In this document: one piece after another, positions 24,485 through 36,505 of the stretch | Position numbering within the stretch: the stretch's first letter is position 1 | Layout: every line of letters begins with the position of its first letter | Origin: Paraphaeosphaeria minitans | Lineage: Eukaryota; Ascomycota; Dothideomycetes; Pleosporales; Didymosphaeriaceae | NCBI GenBank assembly: GCA_015832175.1 | Contig: WJXW01000018.1 | Location: 806,001 to 870,000, forward strand | DNA: 64,000 nt | Direction of reading: 5' to 3' | Position numbers and translations under genes: made by a program | Notes under the pieces: generated by a model | Seen by the model: only the letters and a program-made list of their open reading frames with translations | Told to the model about the DNA's origin: nothing | The model's database searches: none

Positions 24485-27400
24485 TCTTAAACACCCTTAA
24501 CATAAGTACTTTATAAACTTCTACCTCTTTTACAGCTTTAGGTGCCGCTAAGATTACTTCTATAAAGAATAGTAGTAAGGCGTATAAACCTAATTTCTAC
24601 TTTAGTAAACAATCTTAAACTAACGTCTAGATTCTCCAGTTAGACCTCTACTTCTTTAACTTAGACAAACCTCTTAAAGACAAAAAGAAGGTTATCTTTG
24701 TAGTAATATATATACGAGGAGATGTAGGATTATAGATCTATCCCTACTTTAAAAAGTACCTAGGAATAGACTATAATAATAATAACAATAACTACGCAGA
24801 CAACTATACTAATATAGTTAATATTATTAAGAATTATAACAACTTTAAGAAATACCTTAAACAACTCTTTAAGATTACTAATAAGGACTCTATTATAAAA
24901 ATAAAGATTTAGACTATAATTTAGAAATAATTAGTAGCTAAGTATATAGCTAAGTTTTGTAGATACGCTGTGTAACTTAACTAGAACAATAAATCTCTTT
25001 AGGACATATACAAACAAGGACTTAAATAGAAACTATATAAGGAACTCTTACGTAGTAGTGTATAAATCGCTAACCTTAAAGAACTATATAAAGAAACTAT
25101 TAGAATTAACAAAGAGTAGTTTTTACTATAATAGAAGCTCTACTAAAACCCTAGGGCAATAAGCTTTAGACAACTAGTAAAAATAGTTTATAAAAACCCT
25201 GTTAGAATTATCTAAAAGCAATAGCTAAGGAACTACTAGAAATACAAACTAATAGAAGATGTCTAGTTTAACTATATAAGTAAAGGAAAAAGAGGAAAGA
25301 TAGGCCCTAAGTAGCCTAATAAACGCGTCTCTAATAGAAGTTAACAACTAATAACTAAGACCTATAAATACTTTATATGTAGTAAACTAGGCTATATAGC
25401 TAGGAACTATAGATTAAAGAATAAAGTCTATTAAACTAAGTTAAATGTACTAACTATTAAGAACTAAGAACCTAATAAGGAATAGGAAGTTATTATAACG
25501 CTATTTAGTTACTAACACGTTACACTAGAGCAAAGTAAGTAATTAGATTTACCTAACTTACAACTATACGAAGATCTAGAAGATAACTCTAATATATACT
25601 ATAACATAGAAGATATAGAAGAGATACTAAAATCTCTTACTCTTTACTTATAAAGTAGGCGGGAAGAAAATAACCCTATATTACCTAAGTATAAACTAAA
25701 TGTTTAGGACTACATAGAACCCCACTAGGCACTAAAAGGAATACAATCCTATAAAAATAAGAAGTTAGGCTATGTACTAAAGTACTACTTAGACTACTAA
25801 AATCTTACACACTAATTCTATATATAGATGTATTGCGAAGAACAAATATATGTATAATATAAGGTAGAGAAAGAGGAGAATAAGAAATAACCTAAAAGGA
25901 AACTATGCTATAGATAGATGTAAATAGACTACCCTATTATAGCTTACAATAAACACCTCTAGGATAAATAATAAGTAAAATACTTTCCTTACCTTACGCT
26001 AAAGGGTAACAAATGCTATAATATACTTATTAACAGAGACTATATGCAACTATACTAGTACACGTGTTTAAATTAAAACTGTAAATACTACTATATAACT
26101 AAATATTTAGACAGCTTTGTAAACTACCCTACATAAGAAGTAATAATAGAGCTACTAATTTAACTAGTACATAGAAATAGTAAAAACTACAGAAGGAAAA
26201 ACAAAAGAATATTCTTATAGAAAGAAGAAGAAGACAATCTATATAAGCTACGTACTTAAGAATAACAATAGAAGCAGATGCTTAGAAACGTATACTAGGC
26301 ACTAGAACTTAACTATAACCTACACAAATAGATATTTTTTTTAGGCCTAAACTTAGACAAGAAAACGCCTTTATTAAATTAAATACTATAGTAAGCACAG
26401 TATTAGTTAAGCTACTAGTATAGCTTAAAGGAATATAGGCTTAAGCTCTTATAGACTTAGAAGTAGAAAAGAACTTTATATCTTATTAGATAGTAAGATA
26501 AGCAGGACTTATAATATTAGAGAAAGAAGTACCCTATATTATCTATATTGCGAATAAATCCCTAATGCCTAAAACACCTTAGATATACTAGGAGGTTACT
26601 ACTATAATAACAGTCTAAGGACATAGAGAGGAACTTACTTTAGATATCTTACTAGAATCTAAGTATAAGTTAGTCTTAGGATTACCTTAGTTAACAATAT
26701 ACAACCTGCAGATTAACGAGGGTACAAAGAAAATATTATTTAAACGCTATAATTATATATTATAAGTAAAGCCTACGCATTAACTAAAAATAATAATAAA
26801 TAAGGGAGTTATTAATAACATAATACTGTAATAGACAGTTAAAAAATAGAAGCATACCTTAGCAGACGCTAGTAGGAACTACTAGATTAAGAAGTGTAAG
26901 AAAGGGGACAATAGTACACCCTTTACCTTACTAAAAGAGTACAGGAAATAGACATATATATTTATAGAAAAGGAAGGAAAAGTAAACCTACTAGAACATT
27001 AACCCTAGGATCTTACAATAGACCTAGAAGAAGAGAAGACGCCACCCTTTAGACTACTATATAGTAAAATAGGAGAAGAACTTCTTAAAGAACGTGATTT
27101 TATTAAGATAAACCTTAAGAAAGGATATATATAACTATTAAAGTTACTAGTAGTAAGCCTTTTTATGTTTATTAAGAAAAAGGATAGATTAGATAGACTA
27201 TACGTTAACTACTAACAACTTAATAATATAACAATAAAGAACTAATATCTCCTACTAAATATTATAGAGCTACGAGATTAACTATCTTAAGCCAAGATAT
27301 TTATAATAATAGATCTAAGAGACGGTTACCACCTTATATAAATTAAGAAAGGTAAAGAATAGAAAATAGCGTTTTAATTACGCTATAGACTATTTAAATA

Positions 27401-29699
27401 TAAAGTTATGCCTTTTAGACTTACAAACGCACTAGTAGCTTTTATAGCGCTTGTTAATAACGTACTCTGTAAACATCTAGACATATTTATTATCGCGTAT
27501 ATAGACGATATCCTCGTCTTTTCTAAAAACGAATTAGACTATACTAAGTATATATAGATAGTACTAGAAGCACTAGACAAAGTATACCTTTATATTAAAC
27601 TTAAGAAATGTAAGTTTAACGTTAAATAACTTATATTCCTAGGACACATTATTACTATAGAAGGAATCGAGATAGCACTAAGTAAAGTTAAATATATTAA
27701 GAACTAGCTAATACTAAAGCTAGCTAAGAACATCTAAGAATTCTTAGGATTCTATAGATTTAACTAACAATTTATCTAAGATTATATAAAGGTTACAATA
27801 CCTTTAATAAATCTTATAAAGAAGGACGTACCCTTTAAATAGACAAATAAGTGTAGAATATTATTCTAACTCCTTAAGGCAGTATGTATTATAGAACCTG
27901 TCCTTATTTATTTTAGAAGCGATAAACTACTACGCTTTAAAACAGACGCTAGCGATCTTGTGCTAGGCGCCTACGCTAAATAAGAACGTAATAGCAAATA
28001 GCACCTAATTACTTATTACTTATGTAAATTTAATAACGCCGAAACACAATATAACATATATAATAAGGAACTCTACGATATTATTAAAGCCTTTAAGCAC
28101 TAGAGGATTTACGCACTTAGTTACTTAACGCTAGAAATCTATATAAATTATAAGAACCTTCTAAGATTTACAATAACAAAAGAACTTACACTATAATAAT
28201 GAAGATAGTCGTAGACTACTAGGTAATATAAGTTTAAAATTATCTATATAGCTAGAAAAGAAAATAGCAGAGCAGACGCTCTTAGCTAACAAAGTAATTT
28301 AGTAAGAGAAAACGTAAAAACCTTCTTTATAATCCTTTGTAAAGCCAAAAATAGATCTCTAGAGCTAATAGTAGAACTAAATTAACTTTTAGTAATTAAC
28401 TAAGAAGTTCTAGAACATCTACAGACTAAGATTATCTAACAATACTATAATAACCCTATATACAGACACCTAGGCATTATAAAGACAATAAAACTTATCT
28501 AAAGGAATTACACCTTTAAAGGAATTAAGGAAGCTGTAATAACTTATATCTACAAATATATAGAATGCTAGAGAAATAAATACAGCACATATCTTAAATA
28601 TAGAGAGATATAAGTAATTAAAATACTAATAGCACTATAGGAAGACATTACTATAGATTTTATTATAGGAATTCTTAACTCTAAGAATCTAACAATAGGA
28701 ATTAAATACAATAGTATACTAGTAATAGTCTACTAACTAACTAAGTATGTTAAGCTTATTCTATACTTTAAAAGAATAATAGTAAAGGAACTCGCTTTTC
28801 TTATCTTAGACTAACTAATTAGACACTACAGAATCCTAAAAATAATTATTAGCAACAGAGACAAGCTCTTTACATTCAATTATTAGATAACGCTTATAGC
28901 ACTGCTTAGAATAAAACAAAAACTATTAACAGCTTACTATCCACAAACAGACGGACAGACAGAACGTATAAACTAAACTATAGAAACGTACCTACGCATC
29001 TACTACAACAGTTAGAAGAATAACTAGGTTTTATTACTACCTATAGCACAGTTAGCCTATAATAACAAAGTATTAGTAGTATTAGGACATACACTATTCT
29101 ATGTAAACTATAGAAGACACCCACATCTCTTTAATTAACAATTTCCTACGACAATTAAAGCAAAAGAAGCTATAGATATAGCAGAAAATATAAAGAAAAT
29201 ACACTAATAACTCTAAGAGAATCTTAAAAAAGCTTAGCAGCAATTAATTTTATATTAAAATAGAAAATAAAAAATAGCGCTTTAGCTAAAGAAAGGGGAT
29301 AAAGCATATCTACTTATAAAGAACCTTTAAACTTAGAAGAAAAAACACAAGAAACTAGATTATATTAAGGTTAGACTATTTTACATTTCTAAGCAAATAT
29401 TACTAGTAAACTATAAGTTAGAACTACCGCTAGATGCAAAGATACACCTAGTATTCTACGTATTACTACTAGAACTAGCAGACCCTAATACACTAGTTAG
29501 AACCGCCTTCTACTACAGAACTAAGGAAGAAAATAAATTTAAGGTTAAAAGAATTCTAGAATATAATTAGCATAGTAACGTGTACCTTATTAAGTAGAAA
29601 GGTTACCTACACAGTAAAAACACTTAGGAACTAGAGAACTACTTAGGAAACTATTAATAAAAGATTAGAGAATTCTACTAACAACCTATATAGCATAAT

Positions 29700-30100
29700 A
29701 ACATTTATACCTAAGATAGTAAAGGCACTAGATTATTCTAGAATTTTAATAAGAAATTCTTAAAAGCGCTCTATGTTGTAAAGGATAAAAAGGGACTTAA
29801 AGGAGTCTTATTAACTACTAGATTAATAGCCTTATAAGATTTAGCCTCTTTAATATTTTTCTCCTTAACTACTATTACATCCTTAGCACGCTTATCTAGT
29901 AAGTCTATTTACTAATATAACTAATCTTTGTATATGCGTATAACCTATAATTTCTCTAACACCTCTTTATAGGCCTTAAACACAGCCTTCTGCGTTTCTT
30001 TTAACTCTTTTATCTACACACGTAATTTCTCTTTCTCTACTAATAAACGCTTAAACTTAGACTCTAAAATGCGCATATTGTAATATTAACCTTAATAAAC
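29700..30100 (-). pseudogene. Antisense accessory ORF remnant in copy D (coiled coil, weak Cys cluster)
   Basis: Between the chromodomain of D and its 3' LTR, the minus strand reads as a long charged helical segment (L-E-S-K-F-K-R-L-L-V-E-K-E-K-L-R-V) from about 30070 downward, ending in a Pro/Ser/Phe tail near 29,760. A cluster of Tyr codons just upstream may be former Cys codons. It is antisense to pol, as in copies A, B and C. It has few stops, so it is one of the better preserved parts of D. Confidence 0.55.
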
Positions 30101-30354
30101 ATATTCCCTATATTTTCTAGACTAAACGTAAATCTTATAAACATAGTTATATTTTATATACGTTAAGTATTTCTTAACTATAACTTCGCTAAAGGAGTTA
30201 ATAAAATTAGTTAGGTAATAGTAATAGGTAGTGCTAGACTTAGAAAGTTATTAGGGCATAATGGAAGTAAGCTAACGCTACTTATAACGTAAGGTAAGCT
30301 CTAGTTATAACTAGGCATAAGATATAGTTATATAATTTAAGGACAAATCCTAGT

Positions 30355-30368
30355 AAAGAGGGAGATAA
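30355..30368 (+). other. Polypurine tract of copy D
   Basis: AAAGAGGGAGATAA lies directly before the 3' LTR of D, the usual primer site for plus-strand DNA synthesis in LTR elements. Equivalent tracts, as complements, sit at 2341-2357 (A), 8600-8615 (B) and 22610-22627 (E). Confidence 0.8.
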
Positions 30369-30779
30369 TATTAAGATCTAAAGGCTAGGCCTCTTAGGAT
30401 CTTTATATATATCTATATTTATTGTTTGAGTGGCACAGCACAAAAGGTCACGTGACCTAATTAGTGTAATTAGAGCGCTAAGATAACTAATTAGACTAAG
30501 TACTTAATATACTAAGTAACTGATTAGTGCTTTATTAGTTTAATTAGAGCGATTAGTCCACTAATTACTTAAAGTATATAGGAACGTAAGGATAGGCTCT
30601 CTATACTTGTGTTTAATCTATTTATTAATCTATTGTTTAGATTCTAGCAGACTAAATTATTAACTTGTTACACTTTATAAGATACTATTATATTAATAAG
30701 ACCTTTCACCTTCCGTAAGTACTCCTGCCTAAGAACTAACCTTAACCCTTTAGGACTAGCTACCCTCTTGGATTTAATA
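30369..30779 (+). repeat. 3' LTR of copy D, 411 bp
   Basis: Starts TATTAAGATCT (from TGTTAAGATCC by two transitions) and ends TTTAATA. Same length as 24074-24484. Differences between the two are almost all C/T or G/A. AAACT follows at 30780-30784. Confidence 0.92.
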
Positions 30780-30784
30780 AAACT

Positions 30785-33700
30785 ATAGTCCTTTTTCCTT
30801 AGTAGCCCTTTAAAATTATTTTTAAAGGTCTTTTAGAGGTTCCCTCTAGTCTCCTCCTAGTAGTACTTTATTATTTTAGGGTTTTAGTCCTCTAGCTTAA
30901 GGGGGTTCTTGTTCTAGCTCTAATTATAAATCGCCTAGTCCTAGATTACTTATGCGCCTAGATTCTCCTACTAGGGAGAATACTCCTCTTTAGCCTTAGC
31001 TATCCTTTTAGTCTATTTATTCTTAGTATTCTTATTCTAGTTCTCTCTTGCCTTATTAGCGGTCTATTAATTAGGCTACTTAAAATTATACTAGATCTCT
31101 TCTTTAGTCTAAGGTAACTAGGGCCTCTAGCTTTACAAAGGCCTAAACCCTAAATACTTATTAGTCTAGCCGCTACTATAGAGATAATGTTGCTGTTAAT
31201 AATAAAGAGAATAATAATTAGTGCCTTAATATGTCTTTAGCTAGTAACTAGGTGTTTTTTATTTTTTTTTTCCTTCTTTCCTCTCTTTCTTTTACTAATT
31301 ACCTATAGTTAGCTTTTCTAATTCTGTATTAGGAAAGGATTAGGCTAGTTTAATATAATATTAGACTCTAAGGTAGATATATATTAGTTTGTATTAAAAT
31401 CTATTACTTCTACTCTCGTTAAAATAACTACCTTTAGTAAATTACCTCTTGTCTATATAGGTAGTATAATAGCCTGTTAGAGTTCTTTCTTCTACTCTAC
31501 CCCTCTAGTTCTTATAAGGTTATTCTTAACTTCTAAGCTAGAATTACTATACTCCTCCCTCTCTTTAACCTCTTAATACTATAGTGGCTTTAGTAGCTTT
31601 AGTATAGGGGTCTAAAAGTTAATTAGGAAGTACTTAAGCATAATCCTTATCCTTTCCTTTAGCAGCTTTCTAGTACTGTATTAGGTACTCTGTGCAGTGT
31701 TTCCTTGTGCAATCTAGTGTAGGCTAGGGCGCAACTTTTCTATTATCACTTCTAATAGGATAGCAGGTTCTTAAGGGTAGTCCTAACTCTATTTTTCTAT
31801 TAAAATCTGTCTTTATTATGTCCCTATAAAGACATTTCCTAATTTACTCCTGTCTAATTAGTTATTAGGCTTCTTTTCCTTTCTAGAGAGTAGTTACTAG
31901 GCCTTTAAATGCAGTTTATCCTAAGAAAATATTAATCTAACTATAATACCTCTTACCTCTTAGGTTAGTGCTGCTATTAGGATAGAATTAGTATTTAGGG
32001 TGTTAATAAGTGTAACTAGCTCTTTATCTAATAGAGGAGCAGAGGCTATTTAAGCACTTTTCTTTCTACTAGCAGCTTTAGCTTCTAGTATAGCTTAGAT
32101 AATACTCTCCTCTATTATTTTAGTAGGTTTAGAAGCCCTTTAGTTTACTTCTATAATTACTACTTACAGTACTAATTTATTGTTATTAATTACTAGTAGA
32201 GGAGATCCTGGGCAGAATTTTCTAATTCTAGCCCCTATAACCCTTTTAATACCTAGTTAGTTCTGTTATTCCTAAGAGCTCTTTTCCACTACTATATCCC
32301 TAGCAGCATTTACTTCCTTAGTTATACTAACTTCTTTAGTTAGGTAGGAGACCTCTAATAAAGTAGCGTAGTAGGCTTTAGCCCTTTTTATTACCTTAAT
32401 CTCTAGCTCCTAGTCTCCCTACTTACTACTTATTAACCTAAAATGCGATTAGCCTCTTTTAATTAGGTTATAGGAGCTCCTAAACAACCTATTATTACGT
32501 TCTATATAAAAGGTCAGCCCTATAAGCTTGTTAAAAGCGTATTAGTTGTTAACTAGCTTATTTAGAATAAGACTAGTAGTAGTAGGTGTAGAAGCCTTTC
32601 ATTACTTATATTTTTTTATAGTAAGGGTAAGTCCTCTTATCTTTATAATAACCTCTTAGACTTACGCATCTACTTCTTTCTTATAATCTTTGTTTTCTCC
32701 TATTCTTGTTTTCTCCTATACCTTAAAGAACTTTCTAAGTAGTAGGATAAGTAGAATTACTAATAAAGTAGTTTTAGAACAAGCTAGATTTATAGTAACC
32801 TATCTCTCCTCCTACTGTACAGCCCTAATTGCCTTATTCTAGTCTCTACACTAGCGAAGGAAATTGTACATTTCTTACACCTAATAGGTGTTTACATTAC
32901 CTCCTCTTAGGCGACTCTCTATTAGTATTTTATATATAACTATAGTCTTATTGTCTTAGCTAAGACCTCTAAAGAAAAGAGTTCCTACTTCTATCTACAC
33001 AATTTGTAATTAGGTAAGGGTAGCTTAGGTATAGCTATTAAACTTATAGAAGTAGTTATTTAGTGTAATAGGCTACTAGCTTACTTTATTAAGCTAGCTC
33101 TTAAAGTAGGCTCTAGTTAATTTTTGGTACTCTAAGTCTATTAATAAGTACTTAGAGTAAAGTATCTTCTAAAAGTCTCCTTTTAGTAGGTACCTAAGTA
33201 GAAGTAAGGTAGCTTTTATTTTTTAAGCTCTTTACTCTACCCTACTCCTTCTACTTAAAAGTTATAGTCTTCTAAGAAGGTAGTAATATTAATACTACTA
33301 AAGCTTAGTGTGTTACTATTATTTAGGCTTAGAGTAAACTAAGCTACGTTTCTCTTTTAGAGAAAGCTTTCTGTTCCTAGTCCTCTATTCTTAAACTATT
33401 TTCTTTTGTCTATATCTCCTAAAAGGTAATTAGTAATACCCTAGCTTATCTAACTAGTGCTGCTTTTAGCAGGGGTGGTTAAATAAATAGGGTTATTGCA
33501 AAACCTATCTAAATCTATTTTGTCTTCTTTCTGTTTTTTTTCTGTTATCTGCTTGTTTTTATGTTAGTTTTCTATTAGTAATTTGGCTTTAGGTATGCAG
33601 ATAACAATCTTACTTAATAGAATCCTACTACTAATACCTTGCTTCCCCTTTTATCCCTAACTTAATTATTGCTTAGACTAGAATTGTTTAGGGTCTATTA

Positions 33701-34150
33701 CATTCGCTCTTTCTAGTAGTCTAGTGGCTACTTAAAGGTCCTCTAGTCTATTACTCTTTCTACCTAATAGCTGCTTCAAAGTCTATTAGTCTATTATTGT
33801 TTTATTTCTAGGTAACTAATAACTACTTAAAAGTCTATATAGTCTATACTAGTACTAGATAGCTGCTCAAAAGTCTATTAGTGTGTTATTTTATTTCTAG
33901 GTAATTAGTAACTACTTAAAAGTCTATTAATCTATCTATCTAGGCAACTAATAACTACTTAAAAGTCTATACAGTCTGTCTGTCTGTGTACCTAATAGCT
34001 ACTTAAAAGTGTTTTAGTCTTGTCGCTCTATTCCTAGCTATTTCGTAGCTACTTAAAAGTCTACTAAATAGCTTCTATTAGTTCTCTAAATACTTATTAC
34101 TATACTTCTCTACATCCTTTTAAAAGCAGCCCTATGTCTCTTACTAAAAA
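30785..34150 (-). mobile_element. Element E internal region, 5' part; unassigned protein remnants
   Basis: Minus-strand remnant of the gag-proximal half of E. Two stretches read as degraded protein on the minus strand: about 33,250-32,800 and about 32,600-31,650. In both, the only interruptions are TAG/TAA at likely Gln or Trp codons. They have a helical, charged composition but no CCHC, protease or RT motif I can recognise. At about 4.8 kb of internal sequence without a visible pol, E may be non-autonomous or a divergent family. A simple-repeat-like run of TAAAAGTCTATT... units lies at about 33,780-34,070, adjoining the LTR. Confidence 0.65.
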
Positions 34151-34386
34151 TATAGTGTTGTAGGTGCGTTTGCTTTAAGTAAGGAATATAAAAGAATAAG
34201 TTAAGTTATCCTATCTAAAATCTATTATATAAATCCAACTACTCTAATTGTCTATTAGGTCTCTTCGTGTCTTGTCTGGTTAGCGCTCTCTTTCCTTTGT
34301 CTGTTCCCTAATTAGCTATCTTAAATAACAGCTAATCGGCCCTATGTTTCTCTAATTCTCTATTGTAGACTAACCTTTATACTATA
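34151..34386 (-). repeat. 5' LTR of element E, 236 bp
   Basis: Starts TATAGTGTTG and ends TATACTATA, the RIP-altered equivalent of TGTGGTGTTG...CACTACA at 22374-22609. GTAA follows directly at 34387-34390, matching the bases before 22374. Confidence 0.85.
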
Positions 34387-35061
34387 GTAAGGATAGATCT
34401 ATAATCCTACATCTCCTCACATATATACTACTATAAAAATAACCTTTTTCTTATCTTTAAGGAATTTGTCTAAGTTAAAGAAGTAGAGGTCTAACTAGAG
34501 AATCTAGACGTTAGTTTAGGATTATTTACTAAAGTAGAGATTAGGTTTATACGCTTTACTGCTATCCTTTATAGGAGTAATCTTAGCGGCACCTAAAGCT
34601 ATAAAAGAGGTAAGAGTTTATAAAGTACTTATATTAAGGGTGTTTAAGATATTAAATCTAAGAGGGTAGCTAGTCCTAAAGGGTTAAGGTTAGTTCTTAG
34701 GTAGGAGTACTTATAGAAAGTGGAAAGTCTTATTAATACGTTAGTATCTTAACTAAGTGTAATAAGTTAACAATTTAGTCTACTAGAATCTAAACAATAG
34801 ATTAATAAATAGATTAAACATAAGTATAAGAAGCTTATCCTTACGTTCCTATATACTAAGGCTACTCTACTACTTAGTGCTCCTAAGTAACTAAGCGTAT
34901 TACGTAACTTACTTAGCTACTTAGGGCTCCTAAGTGGCTAAGCGTATTACGTAATCTAGTCTAAGCCTCTTGGCGTTTCTTTGTTACGTCTATAATCCTA
35001 TTATCGCTTTATTATACCTTTATAAGCGCCTAACTCCTATATTACTATCTAGTTTATAACA
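34387..35061 (-). mobile_element. Copy C, gag-proximal end and 5' LTR (LTR 34650-35061)
   Basis: This continues copy C beyond element E. 34387-34649 matches the region beside the 5' LTR in copies A and B. The LTR starts TATTA at 34650, shares ~210 bp with the family LTRs up to 34860, then has its own U3. That U3 includes two 29-bp direct repeats (34879-34907 and 34926-34954, two mismatches) that each contain the palindrome TTACGTAA. I place the LTR end at TAACA (35061), giving 412 bp. This end is less sure than the others. Confidence 0.7.
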
Positions 35062-35616
35062 TAATTATTAGGTTAGTAAATTTTATCGCCCTTATCTTAA
35101 CGCTAGACCTGTTATATCTAGTTAGTATAATAGGATTCTATAATTTAAACCTATTAGCTACTTACCTTACACTAGCGTTCTCGGTGTTAAGATATCTTTA
35201 GGGTGTAGAGTAATAGTTAAGAATTTTATATACGTCACCCACTAGCTAGATGAATCCATCACTCATACTCTCTACTTTACCTTTCAACACTTGGAAGGGC
35301 ATGGCATTGAGCATTCGATAATGTGAGCAACTTTGGATTACCATACATACACTACCAAGCGAGATTTTAAGCAGTCAAGTTACACTGCATTCTTTCAGAG
35401 ATGATATACTAGCTATCCTCTAAAAGTGCAAACATATTTGTACTCTCATCGTGTTCAGTCATTGGAGAAACATTGGCGCTGATCTTCACCATTCAACAGA
35501 GCCGAATAGCCAGATCCAGATACTGCGTATCCCGACCAAATGAAGGCCCCTCCATCAGCTCCAAATCAAGCCTACGTCGGTATACACATACTCATCTCAT
35601 TTCCCAAGCCCATCAT
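35062..35616. other. Border of the RIP island and 3' flank of the first gene
   Basis: TpA-rich, stop-dense sequence runs to about 35,230, then normal composition begins (ATCCATCACTCATACTC...). No gene is seen. 35,540-35,616 overlaps the probable 3' UTR of the following minus-strand gene. Confidence 0.6.
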
Positions 35617-36472
35617 TCAAGAATCCCTCCACCGCGGCAACGGTGAGCTCTCTCCTTTCGACAGCTCCAGCTCATCATTCCGAGTAGCTGCGTTCTCATT
35701 CGTGGCTTTCGGTGCGTGTTCCCTGTTCCATTGCTCAAGCCAACCTGGGATTGCCTCATAAGGTACCTTTCCCTGCTTGCCCCTCTTGACCATCTCCTGG
35801 AACATTCCTGTCATGTACTCCTGCGGGGGTCCAGGGAATTGCTGGCGGATCTTGTGTATGGCCTCGTTGGCTTTGAGAGTCTCAGGATGGTGGCTAGGGT
35901 AGTGGTGCCTGGTCAATACTGCGTCGTAGAGGGAGGGCATCGCTTGGTGCATTTTGCGAACAATCCTTGAATGCATTAGTACCACTGCGAAATTAAAGAT
36001 ACAAGGGGTGAATTACGTCAGTTTAAGTGCTACCATCACCTGCCCGCTCAGTTCAATAAGCTGCGCCTTAGCTAGGTTGCGCGTGGACATAGGGGCGTTC
36101 TCGTTTGCTATAATACCGTGTAGGCGGCCCACCTTTTCGTTGCTGCTAGTCCGGACTTGTCGCGGTATCCAGTTGAAGGCTGGCTTCCACAGGTCGTTGT
36201 ATCCAAGGATTCGTACGGGTGTTTTAGGAGCAGTTGGTGCCGAAGGCATGCGCGATACGGGATTGGGAGGTGGTGCTAATGACGGAGCTGAACTCTGGGG
36301 TAGGGCACCTGCCGGCAATTGTGTAGGCGCCAGGCCGCACGCAAATAGTGAAGGAGGCGAGCTTCCAATCTTATTTTGGCCCAACGCTCCGCCACTCTGT
36401 GTCTGGCTCGTTGGTGCTCCTCCGATCCAGCCACCGCCAGTACTCTTCATAGGGCCGCCAAAGAGACTCGGG

Positions 36473-36505
<33 letters not shown>

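Larger units (their letters stand above)
24074..30779 (+). mobile_element. Complete Gypsy/chromovirus copy D, 6,706 bp, RIP-degenerated, nested in E
   Basis: A full-length Ty3/Gypsy retrotransposon with 411-bp LTRs and target duplication AAACT (24069-24073 and 30780-30784). Domains on the + strand: gag with a CCHC knuckle (about 25358-25425, two Cys and the His now Tyr), an aspartic protease site (about 26449-26480, D-S-G reading D-L-E), an L-G-L-P-W segment (26671-26697), RT YIDD (27498-27527), RNase H ending R-A-D-A-L-S (28267-28287), integrase with N-R-D (about 28834-28868) and Q-T-D-G-Q-T-E-R (28932-28973), and a chromodomain (29540-29660). Polypurine tract at 30355-30368. Many RIP stops mean no function now. 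The coding strand keeps CpA better than TpG. It inserted into E after E was in place. Confidence 0.92.

Noticed and set aside
1..35061. AT-rich block as a centromere or telomere
   Set aside because: No TTAGGG repeats and nothing beyond nested RIPped elements. Position on the chromosome cannot be judged from this window.
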